A DNA stretch of 64,000 bases from Hysterangium stoloniferum (lineage: Eukaryota > Basidiomycota > Agaricomycetes > Hysterangiales > Hysterangiaceae). The stretch's first letter is position 1, and each line of letters begins with the position of its first letter. Of the stretch, positions 10,333 through 23,090 are shown in pieces. Position numbers and translations under genes: made by a program. The notes below the pieces were generated by a model. That model made no database searches. It saw only the letters and a program-made list of their open reading frames with translations, and was not told where the DNA came from. The stretch lies in NCBI GenBank assembly GCA_015178975.1, contig WHVD01000018.1, forward strand, positions 952,693 to 1,016,692, given 5' to 3'.

Positions 10333-13300
10333 GATTAGGGAGAGTCTGAGCTGCTGAGAGAAGATTTGAGGCTGTCGAGTAATATTGAATATTCTCTCAT
10401 TTTTTAAAGCCTTGGTCTTAATATATCAAATAGAACACAGCCCCAACGAGACGGATATGGTAGATCTTTATGACCCAACAGCACAGCAGAAGGAGCCACG
10501 TAAGAACAGCCCGGGAAGCGCTGTCACGCGCACCGCTGCTCAGAACTCGATTTTCGCTGTGTAACTGTATGTAAACGATCACCACCTGAAACACTAGTAA
10601 TTCTCTTCCAACTTATGGTGGCCTGTATCGGGCACTGCACAGGCGCACTCACACCTAAGGCTGAGAATAGTTCAGCGAAATTCTCACGCTAACAGCCACG
10701 ATCGATTCTAAAGCGATCTTAGGATCTGTACTAATGACTCATCTGGGCTGGGCGGCCGCTGTGAACATGAGAGAATCCTAATAACCCGGAAAGCCGTGCA
10801 AACCCTTACTCCCAACGATCGCCCAAAGCGGGAAGTGAGATATTCAAGGATCATGTACATAGAAGAGAAGAATTCTCTTAAACAATCTCATCATTTTTGC
10901 CAAAACATGCATCCAGCGGGGGGTTGCCATACCTGGCACAGATACTGTTCCGATCTCTGCCAGGTACCTGGAGTTCCGCCAATAGACTCCATTAAAATTT
11001 GTATAACTCATGAAACAATAAGGAAAAAACTCGAAACTTAATTTTAAACTTTTGTTTTCTAATGCGATGCCGGAAGGGAAGCCCGGGCGCTAACCTAATG
11101 TTAGTCACACCCAAGTCTAACAAAACGACCAGTCGTCATCAATGGCAATATTTCCTCATAGGAGTCCTTTATTAAACTTTCATAAGCCTCAGAAACTGGG
11201 GTTGAAATATCCTTTAAAGGCTGAATCGCTCGCGTAAGTACGCAGTAAATTTCGTACAGCCTTCGCTTTGTGCTGATGCTCCGGTGGGCATGTATCTCTT
11301 GATTTGACGATTTCAATCTCGCTATGAAGCTGTCTACGCAACCTATCCAAGTACCAGCGGCCAAAGCCGCCTGGGAGATTTCCCCGGTCCCGTAGAGCTG
11401 CTGTCCTTGTCGCGCTGTTCATTGGCCGAGAAGGGGACTTATACGTTCTTCTCAGCCAGTCAGTAGAATATCCCGAATTTCATATTATTCTAAGACTTTC
11501 GCCTCAGGCGTGCAGAAAAATTGAGGAGTTACCCGGGAGATACCTCACTCCCTGGTGGTAAGCTAGAGAGAAATGATCGTTCGATAGAGAATACTGCGGT
11601 ATTACGTCATATTTTCTTCTCCAATGAGTCATAGACTGAGTCTGAGCTCGGTAGCGACGTGAGGCATTTGAAGAAGTGCGTGTGCGATTGACTCGTACAT
11701 GATAATGCTCCTTTTACCCATGGATAGATCGGTTTACCGCTAGATAAGAACAAGGTTCCGCTACTCTGCATCTTAGAACCCTTCTTAGCCGGAAATAATG
11801 TAATAGTAACACCGTAAGTTCGGTCTCTTATCGAGCCAGCGCCGCCGTTTGACAATCGTTCGCAGCGTTGTCGTACTCGTATTGGATCCCACCCTCCGTG
11901 TAAGTGACTCAACGTGAACCTAAGCTGCGGCCAACCACTCACAGTTCCACATATGCACAGCCAATATTAAACCGCAGCGAAGTGCAGAGTTTGTTCTCCC
12001 ATCCGTTGCTGGGCTTCCTGACGACTTCTCCGATCCGTGAGCCAGAATCGCGCGCGCGTGCCACTGGCACTGAGCCTCACGCCAAGTCCAGTGAGACAGC
12101 GTAATTTTTTTCAAATTTTCCTGCTTATCAACTACCATGCAGCTGTGGAGCGCGCCGTGTCGAACACGTATGCGCTCGAGCCGCCAGCGAAGCCATATCA
12201 TACTTTTCGCGATATCGGGTGGCACGGACGCCACGTTCGCATGCATAGCTTCTTGACTGGACGGGAAGATGGGGGAGTCAAGCCTGTATATGGCCTTACA
12301 TCGTGAGCCTCATTCGTGGCCGAGTCGCTGGCAGCTTCAGAATATTTATGATTGTTCTTGCGAAGTTCCATCCTTGTTCGTACGGCCCAGATAGGCTATG
12401 CCAAGGACCCTGATTTCCAGTTGAATGCAGAGGGACAGCTCAGTATACGTGATAGGATCACCATTGCAATGCGGGTGGAGGAGTCGCTCCGGCACGCGTG
12501 TGAGGCGGAGGGGATAGAAAAAGATTGGCTGAAGTATGACATCAGTACCGGTTCCTCGGTAAATAGCAAGGAGCACATACGTGGCCGTCTGTAGAATCAT
12601 GATCCCTGTGAGTGACTTGCCTACTTCTACAAATGTTATCTGCTGACTGCGGTTCCGGTTATGTAAAGTTTTGATGCGTGTCCTTCCGCCATTTTATCCT
12701 GTATAGCTTACCATATCTCGGAACTCGGAAAATAATCATTCGGTATAAACTATGGCCAAGTGTGTAATAAAGTATTTGTTCACGGCGATAGCGTCCATAA
12801 GCGCTCAACACTCACACTCGCATGTCTCATGGTGTCTTCCCTCGCTCAGGGGGGATCAAAGCAATAGAAATAGTTTTAGAGGCTGTTCCCTTTGTGATCG
12901 TTATAATTGGTGGCTAGTTGGGTTGGAAAAACATAGGTCTCAGACGTTTTAAGCGGAGAGAAGTACCATGTTCAACAGTTTAATTTCTCTAATGCTGAAC
13001 ATGCAGATTTGCAAATTTGTCTTGCTGTACAAATGCAAGACCTCCATGTTACGAGAAGTGTGAAAGACACCCATGGCCCAATTGAGATAGGGTATTTGCT
13101 ACCCTTCCAATTGTGGCATAATTTGGGCATTCATTAATTGGGTGTCGAATGAAGAATTTACACCACTACGGATATGGGCAAGACATCTGATATAACACGA
13201 CACACGGAGTTTATTTGAGGTTTTCTAAAGGAATTGCTTTGATCGCAAGTGCTATACACCTTCCATTGTCAATTTTCGGGCAGCTAATCCCGCAGATATG

Positions 13301-15600
13301 ATTAATGTTGCCACAGGCGACAATGCACCGCCTGGCCGTAGGTCGGAACCAGTCACTGTATAGTCGCCTTAGTTCGTTTGGCTATAGAGCTCACCGAAAG
13401 TGTTGTCTCTTTACTAAATCCGCACAGATTCCTATCAGGAAAACTAAACACTTAATTCCTGCGGCACCTCAATCGAGGGTTGATCTATTTCAGGGGCACA
13501 TCATGACATGAATGCTATAGCTTATCCACATATGACTGCGCCAATTGGTTGTTCTGCAGCACCGCAAAGTGAGTGATTTGGGTAAGTTCCTTTCATCATT
13601 TAACTATAAACCAGATACTTTCTTTTGGGATGGTTTTCAGGGAATACGCAGCAGCTTTCTAAGACCCACTGTTGACTTTGGATCAACTTTGGCTGCATAG
13701 TCATTGTTAAACGTTGAACCTCGATGAACTTTTCGACTGTTCTGGAAAAGGCATTGGAATGTCTATATCAGAGATGGTGATGTGCATCAAGGATAATTCT
13801 TCTCGCGCCATTGTACTTCTGATGACCATTAATTAGAGCGGAAAATAGCCAGGTAGAGTTCTTAACGGACGTTCTAATCAACTGGCGGCTCCTAAACGCT
13901 CATAGGGCTAAATCCTTTCTTGATATAGGGTCTTTCATCGATTCCTCCGTGCCTAGCTCAGCTTTTCCACATACTACCTCATCTCGCCCATACGGGGATG
14001 TCCAGAGATTAATATAACTGGCCGGAAAGAGTTAGGAGTTGCACTGCCACAGCTCATCCTTATCAATGGGTGTGTCTTACCCCGTTTGAGTGGAGCGGAT
14101 AATTTGACTACGAAGCGGTTGTCAAGAGTTTGACTGTTACCCAAGAAGGCATTTGGGGTAAAATTATAGGAGAAATGCGGAGTCGAGGCCGAAGTTAGTT
14201 GTTGTATCGCCAATTATGTCTGTCGCAATGCAAGATGGTTTGAGGGAGCATGATGATAGCTGTTCGATGAGAAGAAAGATTTCCAGCGGTGTTAAACATG
14301 TGCGCTGTGTGCTACAAGCCACCCGTTCTAACACTCTGCATGCACTGCACAGCATGCCACCACCCATTCTTCTTATGACTCCCAGACACGATGCGATATC
14401 GATTGGCTGCATCTCTATGTGAACCATATATATATCCTTTTATATATCCCAACCCCATTATTATGTAGCCAAACATATTAAGAGTCACGGTTAAGCTTGA
14501 GATATGACCGCTGTCAACATTAACTAGCCTCTTCATCCGTCGGACCGCAGGGCCATCTACCGCTTAATCCACTCTCGTGCACGGACTTCAAACTGTCATT
14601 ATAGCATGGTAAATGCTCCATCTATGTTATTGCCCGAACTTCTCATGTATGATCTGAATAGGGGTCAATAGACCCTTACGCTTACATCTGCAGAACTTAT
14701 AATACGATATATATATAGCCGTTGGAAGAAAATAACCTAATGGCATCTCCGAGGCCAAGGCATTGCTTTTCGGCGACGTCTGGTACCACTTATCCACTAC
14801 AGGAAATGGGAGCGGAAATTAAGGAGCCCTGTCCGAGATAAGTTGCATAGCATTGGTGACAGTTTAGCAGGCACACGACATTTTGACATTATATAATAAT
14901 ACATAAGTCTTTGATATCCGAATATCGGCTCGTGACTTAACATATGATATCGTTAATGCCCGGTATTTAATAGAGAGTATTTGCAACTAATATTAACTAC
15001 CGCAATATCCGAGAGATGGCCACACCGCCGTTTACCAAAATCGCCGATGAACGGCCAAGGATGAATCTATCCTGCAGCGTCCGGAGAGGCTCTGTCGCAA
15101 TTAAGAGATGTGGATCGTAGATATCTTTCTTGCGCATGTCGGTGGGATTAATGGGTCCAAAGCTCTTTGATTGGTATTTGTTATACCTCATGGAGAAAGA
15201 ATCACATACAACAACCTCATTGTCACAGCGGCATCTGTAAGACTGTGTCAATCGGCTATTCCCTCACTGGATATTTTACCATATAAACTCCCGACCCCAT
15301 GCTAGTCCCTTGGATCAGCTTGAATAATGCCTAAATCGGCAGGCCAGATGCCATTTTGCGTCTTTAGAGGCATCGCCCTAGGGAAACTATTTGACGCACT
15401 TTGTAGCCTTTTTGGTGGACTGGTTAATGGGTGATGGCCTGATTCCGTCGACACTGCAGAAATTCGCTTTTCTACTCAACTATAGTAGGCGAGCTTATGA
15501 ACAATCCCAAGTGAAGCGGGCGCTTGATTGCATATGGATTCCACGAATGCCAAGAATTCGCCGACAATTCGCCAACCGAGTGTAAAAATAGTAATAAAAG
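10333..15600. other. Gene-poor, CpG-normal unique sequence
   Basis: More than 5 kb without an open frame I can defend. The longest frames are about 110 codons and are matched by open frames on the opposite strand. I found no LTR ends, TIRs, tandem repeats or tRNA-like T-arms. A frame at 12352-12597 reads somewhat protein-like but has no recognised domain or splice partners. The stretch differs from the flanking transposon zones in retaining CpG. Confidence 0.5.
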
Positions 15601-16513
15601 GAATGTGTGTAACCTTAAATAAAAACAAAAAATGTGTAGTATCGGTATTTCGGCCAATTACTTGGCTGGAAAAAATCCAAGGTTTTTGCATAAAAAATAA
15701 AATAAAATGTAAAGTATGAGATCTCAAATAAATAAATAAACATAAAAATGTAGTTGAGGTTGTTTCAGCTCTCTTAACCCTTGGGCATGTGTAGTCAGAG
15801 TCTGTGTGGTGAGAAAGTACATATCTTACATGATTTCAGTAATTATCTAATAATTAGTTTATGATAAAGTACTTTCAAAATATAACCACTTAAACAACCA
15901 CTCACTAGAGGCATTGCAGGATTTTTGAAGTTGGAAAACCTTCAGAAAATCTGGCTATTCAGCCAAATTTTCTAGACATTTTTGAACTGAAAAATTATTT
16001 GATAATTGATAATTTCAGTAGGTTTCTCTGAGGTGAAAATTTGTATCTGAAAACCCTAAATAATTTTATCAGGAAACTCTGAGGTAACATTATTAGAAAT
16101 AGTATATTTTTGATGAAATTTCTAAATGAGAAAACTCTTAAAAAACCTTGTCTTTTGTTGGGGTTTTTCCAACTAGTGTTAAGTTTTGGATCTCTGGGCA
16201 GAATTTCCAGACATTTCCCAGAATGTGTCCATGGAGTTCCCAAGAATTAGTCTGGGAGTTTCCAGGGATTAGTCTGGGGAGTATTGTAATATTACCAGAG
16301 TACAGGATGGACTTGGCTTCAGCTTATGTGCTATGCTCTTGTGCACTCACTCAGGTGTCCATATTTCAGAGGGCAGATATATGCCAGAGTGTTTACAGAT
16401 ATCCAGAGTCTGGAGAGTTCCAGATATTGAGCATAAAGAAAGAACAAAGGAGTGGGTTAACTAAGTTGAGATTAAAACTGAGGAGTAAGTACATGACTAT
16501 GGAAGACTATATA
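15601..16513. other. AT-rich, CpG-poor sequence with a decayed LTR fragment
   Basis: 15601-16140 is A/T-rich with no gene. About 16140-16440 looks like the remains of an LTR: it contains ggacttggcttcagc (16309-16323), the 15-base core shared by LTR families A and E here, in the same minus-sense orientation as in LTR-A. The ends are not recognisable. Confidence 0.35.
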
Positions 16514-17281
16514 CAGTGGGTGACAAAACTGTCCCAATGTTTTGATAATTCCCATTATATGTTTTATAACTGATCAATAAACTTCCTAAAATAGTGAAAA
16601 TATTCTCCAAGATACCTTCACATACTAGCTTTTATATTTTCAAACATTACATAATATTGATGGAAATTGGTGTCTCAGTGAATATTTAAAAATAGCCAAT
16701 CATTGGGACAGTTTTGCAACCCTCTCTTTTCACACATTTCATTATATCATATTATATTCTAGAGGGCTAGGAAAATTACAAGAAAAATCACATGACATCT
16801 ATTTGATGTTCTAATTAATATGTGACATGAAATGTCACATTTTAACTATCATTCTTATCATGAAAGCTATTTCCCCTCTCAAAAGAGAACAAGCCATCTC
16901 CCTCCTACAAAATGGACTCTCCAATAGGAATGTGGCCTCTATGACAGGTCTTGGCAAGCCTACTATCAGTTGAATTGGTCAGGAGATGGACATAGATGAA
17001 GAGAACCTGAAAGGAGGATGTCCTTCCAAGCTTTCTCCTACTGACCAAAGGAGCATCATGCATCAAATCACCTCTGGCAAGCTAGATAATGCTGTCCAGG
17101 CCACACACTACATCAATTCCATCAATCAATATCATGTCTCACCCAACACAGTCAGGAGGACCTTGAAACAGCATGGTTTCAAAGCTGTAGTCAAGACAAA
17201 AAGACCCTTGCTCAAGGCTCAACATAGAAAGGCCAGGTTAAGCTTTGCCCTCAAATACCAAAACTGGACAGTGGATGATTG

Positions 17282-17963
17282 TGTCACGAACATACAAACT
17301 CAAATTTTGATAATATTCAATTTAATATTTCTTCAACATTTCTTCAACATTCCTTTGACTTTCCGACTCAATTTCTGACTCGACATCTGACTCAACTATT
17401 CTTCGACAATATCTTTGACAATCTCGAATATCTTTGACAATCTCGAATATCTTTGACAATCTCGAATATCTTTGACAATCTCGAATATCTTTGACAATCT
17501 CGAATATCTTTGACAATCTCGAATATCTTTGACAATCTCGAATATCTTTGACAATCTCGAATATCTTTGACAATCTCGAATATCTTTGACAATCTCGAAT
17601 ATCTTTGACAATCTCGAATATCTTTGACTTGTCTCAGGTTGATATCATTGATGATTTCACTTTGATATCATATTATCATCATAGGTAAATGATATATAGT
17701 ATATAAGGGCAATGATAGGAATGAAGGAAGTCAGTCAGAAAACCTGTATTATAATTATATTATTACTGTATTATATAATCGTCCAACTTTTTCCGAGCCT
17801 TTCTTCAACTTATTTATTCGTGAGCCTCTGTGTCCTATCTTTGCCTCATGCTTTATCAACAGGATGAATTAATACTTCGTCGAATGAGGCATCTTTATTG
17901 GATATTGTTGAATATTCTTCGATTGTTTATTTGACTTTATTGAGTAAAATTCGATTTGTGACA
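17282..17963 (+). mobile_element. Solo LTR, family F (copy F1)
   Basis: TGTCACG...TTTGTGACA, 682 bp, with a perfect 5-bp target duplication GATTG (17277-17281 and 17964-17968) inside the Tc1 transposase gene. The empty site can be read from Tc1 copy 2. TG...CA ends and a 5-bp duplication are typical of LTR retroelements; the internal family is not present in the window. Confidence 0.88.
17410..17631 (+). repeat. 19-bp minisatellite, 11 identical units plus a partial
   Basis: The unit tatctttgacaatctcgaa repeats 11 times without a mismatch and ends in a partial copy. It lies inside the family F solo LTR and is absent from the other copy (941-1366), so it expanded after that copy separated. 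Long open frames on the minus strand across it are by-products of the repeat. Confidence 0.97.
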
Positions 17964-18477
17964 GATTGGAAGAGGGTATTGTGGCCTGATGAGACCAAAA
18001 TCAATAGGATTGGGTCAGATGGACATCAATATGTGTGGAAGAAACCTGGAGAACCACTTTCTGATAGGACAACCCAACCTACTGTCAAGCATGGAGATGG
18101 AAATATCATGGTCTGGGGCTGTATGGGTTGGAATGGAGTGGGAAGGCTTGTAGAGATTGAAGGAAGGATGGATTCTGCACAATATGTGGAGATCCTGGAT
18201 CAGTATTTGTCCCAGAGCATTAGAGATTTGGAGATTCCAAAAGATAAGGCCATTTTCCAGCAAGATAATGATCCAAAACATACATCCAAGATGGCACAAA
18301 AATGGTTTTCTGAAAATCAGATTCAGGTATTAGACTGGCCAGCACAGTCTCCTGATCTCAATCCCATAGAACATCTTTGGAATCACCTGAAGAAACAGCT
18401 ACAAAAATATCCTTCACTACCAAAGTGAGTTTGGAAGTTATGGGAGAGGTGGAAGTGGAATGGCCAAAGATTGAGCC

Positions 18478-19313
18478 TGTTAAGGGTGTGTACACAGAGG
18501 GTTTCCAGAGAAACCCACCAGAAATCTGGTAGGACTTGGCTTCAGCTTATTGGCTGCACCCTCACGAGATCATGTTGTCCAATTTCAAACAGGCAGATGG
18601 GAATCCCAGGGAGTCCAGGCGGAGTGTGTGGGTCGAGGGGTCGGGGGTTGGGGGTCGTGGGTCGAGAGGTCAGGGAGTCGAGATAAATAAGTCTGAGGTT
18701 AAGAGATAGATGTGTTGGAGCCCGTGGGCTCCAACCAGCGAGAGTGGTGTAATTCAGAGAGGAGTTTAGACTGGAAAATGTACTAGATTACTGGGGAGAA
18801 TCTAAGCTGATTTTCTGACTGGATTGTATGTACAACATCTGCCAGACTATATATACTGTGGAATGAATAACATACCAAATCCAGTAATAATGAAATGAAA
18901 CTAGCAAAACATAAAACAGGATAAGTAAACACCCAATTTGGTGTTAGGAATGGGACAGAATGGAGTGGAGTCTGAATTGTGACAAATCATAGACCATAAC
19001 AGGAAATGGAGCGGGAGCGGAGTCTGAATCATGACAGGTCATTTGACTAAAATGGGAATAGGGCTCAGTTAGAGGGATGACAGGTTTTCCAAGCGGGGTC
19101 CAGTGACTGATGTGTGGGACAGAGTTGGACATAGACAGGGATGGAGTCCAGCGGGTATTCTGGTGACTGATACACAACATAACAAAGTCGAACATAGACA
19201 AGTCTGATGTACGGAGTCTGGCGGGAATTCTGGTAAACTGACAATTGGTGCATGTAGGGCACGGGTGCGTATAAGTTAGTGCCCAGAGTCCGGCGGGAAT
19301 TCCGGTTGTAACA
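18478..19313 (-). mobile_element. Solo LTR, family A (CpG-depleted copy)
   Basis: It begins TGTTAAGGGTG and ends GGTTGTAACA, 836 bp, colinear with the LTRs of Gyp-A (34456-35294, 41755-42572). The target duplication in the Tc1 gene is GAGCC/GAACC (4 of 5). Many CpG positions of Gyp-A read TpG or CpA here, which fits an older, methylation-decayed insertion. Confidence 0.88.
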
Positions 19314-19641
19314 GAACCTCAGCAGTGTCAGAAACTTATAGAAAGTATTCCTAGAAGGCTTGATGCTGTAATCAAGGCTAAGGGAGGCCATACAAAGTAC
19401 TAGAATAACAAGATATCTGATTCAAAAAGGGTGGTTCCAAAACTGTCCCAATGATTGGCTATTTTTAAATGTTCACTGTGACACCAATTTCCATCAATTT
19501 TATGTAATGTATGGGAATATACAAGCTAGTATGCTAAAGCATCTCTGAGAATACTTTCACTATTTTAGGAAATTGATTTGATCAGTTATAAAACATTTAA
19601 TGGGAATTATCAAAACATTGGGACAGTTTTGTCACCCACTG

Positions 19642-20636
19642 TAGATGTTTTAATAATTGTATTATAAGTCTGGGAGTGTAATAAAACTTATTTGGAACTG
19701 TTTTTAAATTAAGAATACAATAACAAGTCAGATAAATGAGGATACAATGATGGAAACATATCAGGGAATAAGAGTAAGAACAATAAACAAATGAATGAAC
19801 ATCTATCAACCAGTCAGTTACCAAATGTGGAACAAAGGAAGTGAGTCGGAATATCCATGGATATCCAATACTATTCAGAAATGGATCTTAACACTATAAT
19901 GATTAAGTTTACATATTTCTGGGAATGCCACAGGCAGGTCAGAACATTGGTGTAGGAGGGGTTGGCAAGGGTGATCTGGTGAAGTTGGGCCACAGACCAA
20001 AGTATCTAGAACAAACACTGGGAGTCCCACCAGAGTCCAGGTCAGGAAATGGCTAGGGACATGTGGAGAGGCCAACTGTAAAAGGGTGGAGTGTGATGGA
20101 TTCCAGGTCATAATAGGAGGTGTCTAGTTGAGGGCAGAATACCAGAATGGGATTTGAAGGGTACTTGAGAGATGAGGGTTGGGTTCCAGTGGATTCTGGA
20201 TCTTGATACTAGTATGGAAGGTGGTTTGGAACCTGATGTGATGTCTGGGAAATACTCCATGGAGTCTCTGGGAATGGATCTTCATACCTAGCAAAATCCT
20301 ATGAAAGCCATAATAATGTGCCTAGAGAAACTAATTGAAAATATCATATTTTTACTAAATCTTTCCCCTCAGGGAATTAAGAGTGAAAACTGTGATTCTC
20401 TGCCTGGAAAAATCTTGTGCCAAGGCAAAGATTTCTTAAAGTTTTGCCAAGGGGAAAATCACATGAAATTTAGAATTTAATTGTGTGTGTAATCATTGAA
20501 TAATTATATATTTTAACAAATGTTTCCTTAGTCACAAATATGGAAATTCACAAAATATCTTTGTGAAATCTTGAAGAAATTTAACAGTTTTATGTGAGTT
20601 TGTTAAAGGTTTTGAAGATGAGAAGCTGTTACGACC
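19642..20636. other. AT-rich, CpG-poor sequence, no feature recognised
   Basis: No defensible frame. The part around 19910-20270 has a purine-rich, G-rich composition like decayed LTR DNA, but I could not align it to any LTR in the window. Confidence 0.4.
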
Positions 20637-21366
20637 ATGTCGCAACCCTATCAGTCCCTGAGGTTATTGCCACTTATCAACGATTCAAGTTACTATTCAA
20701 GTCACCACATCGGAAACCATCGGCCCCCGAAGCTGATGTATGCTTTCACAATGATCAAACTCCATTTACGCCCACATCAAAATATACTCGTACTATCTGG
20801 TTAAACTTTTGATACGTCCCTTTTATTATCATGATCCGTACTATCCTATGTTTCACATATGTCTATCTATATTTGTAGTCCTTGAACTATTTCCTTTTTC
20901 CGTAATTCCGCTCTCGGTTATCTCTTCGGCCTCCGAACTAATCATAAACTTCCCATTCCTAGTCAAGCCTATTGTTAATACCATTTTCCGCCTTTCTCCA
21001 CATTAGTATTTTCTAGACGCCTGTTACTTGTATATGAACCCACTGTAGTTGTAGTTACTAGGCAATCAGAATATCGACTCAGAATACCCTCATAAGTCTG
21101 TAACAGTGTCATACTAAGGATCCCCTCATCCGCCTTCACGTGCACTTGCCCACTCCTGGCCCCGACCCCTTGGCCCGACACTTGACTTGTCCTTCGGTCC
21201 CAATCGGTATCTCGCCGAAAGGAACTCTTTAGGATTAGTCTTCGCCCGTCCAAAATTTAAGGACACACTACAGATATTTGCAAGGGTGCAGCACATAAGC
21301 TGAAGCCAAGTCCTTCCAATCGGTCCCTGTCGGCCACTGACATTAGTCAGTTTTCAGTTCTTAACA
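20637..21366 (+). mobile_element. Solo LTR, family E (copy 1)
   Basis: TGTTACGACC...TTCTTAACA, 730 bp, with a perfect target duplication GAAGC (20632-20636 and 21367-21371). It matches the LTRs of Gyp-E over most of its length, including the TCAGAATATCGACTCAGAA stretch. It still has many CpG dinucleotides, so it is fairly young. Confidence 0.9.
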
Positions 21367-22365
21367 GAAGCCCAGAACTGATTTTTCTCAATTTGTACAG
21401 ATTCAGTGTAAATCACAGTGATTTACAATGATTCAGTATGATTCAGCATGATTCAGCATGCTTTATAAATTATAGAGAGAGTACATTGTGATTCACTGCA
21501 ACTCACAATTATTTGGGAAGACTCAGTATGATGGAATAGGATTGGGAAATATTCAAGAGGATACACTACAATTTGCAATTGTTCAGGAAGATTCAGCATG
21601 AATCACTGTGATTTACATTTATTGTGTATGATTTCATATAAATGCAAATCTTGTTGTATCCTGATGAATCAACTTGGGTACAGATGCAAATCTGATTTTA
21701 CCCTCCAGAATCTATCTTAGTCCAAATGTGAATCTGGTTTTATCCTGATAAATTGGAACAGACTAATTTCATTAGTCCATGTTCTTTGTAATGGGAGTGT
21801 TTTCCCCTTGTAAGCTCTGCCATTGTGCAGTCAGCTCCTGCCACCTTTTGTCTCTCATCACCATCATCTGAGTGGCCAGCCCCCAAGGATTGCTCAGCCT
21901 TTCCTTGAGTAGTTCTCTTTTTCTCTTGGAATCTCCACCTGGACATCACTCTAGTTTTGCACTGCTATAGAGAGGTCCTTTTGTCCTTTTCAGTAGGCAG
22001 TTCAGAAAATGGGTGGCACAGATATCCTTCACTGCTTTTGAAGTCCATCATGCCTTTTTGTCAACCTCCAGGATCTTCAAACCATAATCACTTATACTAT
22101 GACTTCATCAACTCATCACTGCCATGTTCCTCCAATTGAACCATAATGTGTAAGGGGACACCTGAAATTTCCAACTGACTGCTCATACTCATCAGATGAC
22201 TGGTGTTGATGACTGGTTGCCTGCTCAGACCATAGGCCTTATGACAGATAGGAGCATCTATCATCTGATCACTGACCACCTAGCAATAGCCACAGGGCCC
22301 CTCACTTCTATGGACAGCCTCATTCTTTATCTTTGGATCCCCTCCCTCTCCTCATCCTGCCAGGA
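21367..22365. repeat. Degenerate short repeats, otherwise unassigned
   Basis: Around 21400-21640 the motif GATTCAG recurs many times, including three near-tandem copies of gattcagcatg at 21430-21462. At 21650-21760 a roughly 43-bp unit (GCAAATCT...ATCCTGAT) occurs about three times with changes. The rest, to 22365, shows no gene. Confidence 0.5.
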
Positions 22366-23042
22366 TGTTATGATCTAAGCAAGGGGGCAAAGGGGGCTCT
22401 ATGTATGTCAGGGGGCCAACAATAGAGATCATACTAGTTGGGAGGTCTGACTCTATAACCATAGTGGAGCTTGGCTTCAACTTATATGTTGCACCCTCAC
22501 ATGAACTGTCAGGGTGCTCCAGTATTTCAAACAGAGCAGATAGTATGATGTGAGCAAAAGTCAACACTTAGCTTAATTGAGACGGCTGAATGACTAAGAG
22601 TCAAGAGATAGAGGGTCACAACCACTCTTGAGAAGTATAGTGGTGAGGAAAAAGGCAAAACCCTAAGAGGCTAATCTAAGTTGATATTCAAACTGAAGAA
22701 CTGTAGTGTACATGAAAAAAACTTTATACTACATCAAGATGGGTGATTGGAAGGCCAATCAAAGAGTAGGATGGATCACAGGGAAGTGATGATGAGGTGG
22801 GGAGATATAGAAACTAATGTATGGTACTAAGAAACAATACTAGGTGGCAAATAAGAGTATACATAGAGATGGAAATGGAGGAATGGGTGGAGCAGAGATG
22901 GAATGGGGTGGGAGTGTACTATAAACAGGTATCAAGGGCACCATGAGGGGTCATGGCATGAGTGGAGGCTCCAATAATGAGATGACAAGGGGTTTCTAGT
23001 GAGAAACAAGCCATGGGGGACTGAAATGATGGGATCCTAACA
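22366..23042 (-). mobile_element. LTR, family D (copy 0)
   Basis: TGTTATGATCTAAGC...GGGATCCTAACA, 677 bp, CpG-free. It adjoins the gypsy pol relic directly on its right. The flanks (CAGGA/AGTCT) do not form a target duplication, so one flank was lost or rearranged. Sense is taken as minus because the shared 3'-side core reads on that strand. Confidence 0.75.
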
Positions 23043-23090
23043 AGTCTCCAGAGAACTTCACAGACCTGTTTGTTGTGTGCCACAGGATCC

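Larger units (their letters stand above)
16860..19403 (+). pseudogene. Tc1 transposase, broken by two LTR insertions
   Basis: Coding pieces are 16860-17281, 17969-18477 and 19319-19403. The N-terminal part is a helix-turn-helix DNA-binding region. The middle and C-terminal parts carry the DDE catalytic core: D in DETKIN, D in QQDNDPKH and E in PDLNPIEHLW, with Tc1-like (about 34-residue) spacing between the second D and the E. Besides the two LTR insertions there is an in-frame TGA near 16972, where copy 2 reads on, and a TGA at 18426 replacing a glycine codon. The enzyme would cut and paste the element at TA sites; this copy is dead. Pseudogene status is clear from comparison with copy 2. 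Confidence 0.9.
16514..19641 (+). mobile_element. Tc1/mariner element (copy 1), TA target site, two nested solo LTRs
   Basis: The ends are CAGTGGGTGAC...GTCACCCACTG, flanked by TA (16512-16513 and 19642-19643). The TIRs are long (about 215 bp). Each TIR holds the outer motif AAAACTGTCCCAATG and, near its inner end, its inverse CATTGGGACAGTTTTG, so every end carries an inverted pair. A solo LTR (17282-17963) and an LTR-A copy (18478-19313) interrupt it. Without them the element is about 1.6 kb, normal for Tc1. Confidence 0.9.

Noticed and set aside
12352-12597. 80-codon plus-strand frame with protein-like composition
   Set aside because: The opposite strand is equally open, and there is no domain, splice partner or repeat support, so I did not list it as a gene.
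16148-16573. 141-codon plus-strand frame
   Set aside because: It runs across a decayed LTR and the Tc1 TIR boundary at 16514, so it is not a gene.
17322-17611. Overlapping minus-strand frames with repeated KDIRDCQRYSRLSKIFEIV-like units
   Set aside because: They are translations of the 19-bp minisatellite in all three frames (19 is not a multiple of 3), inside a solo LTR.
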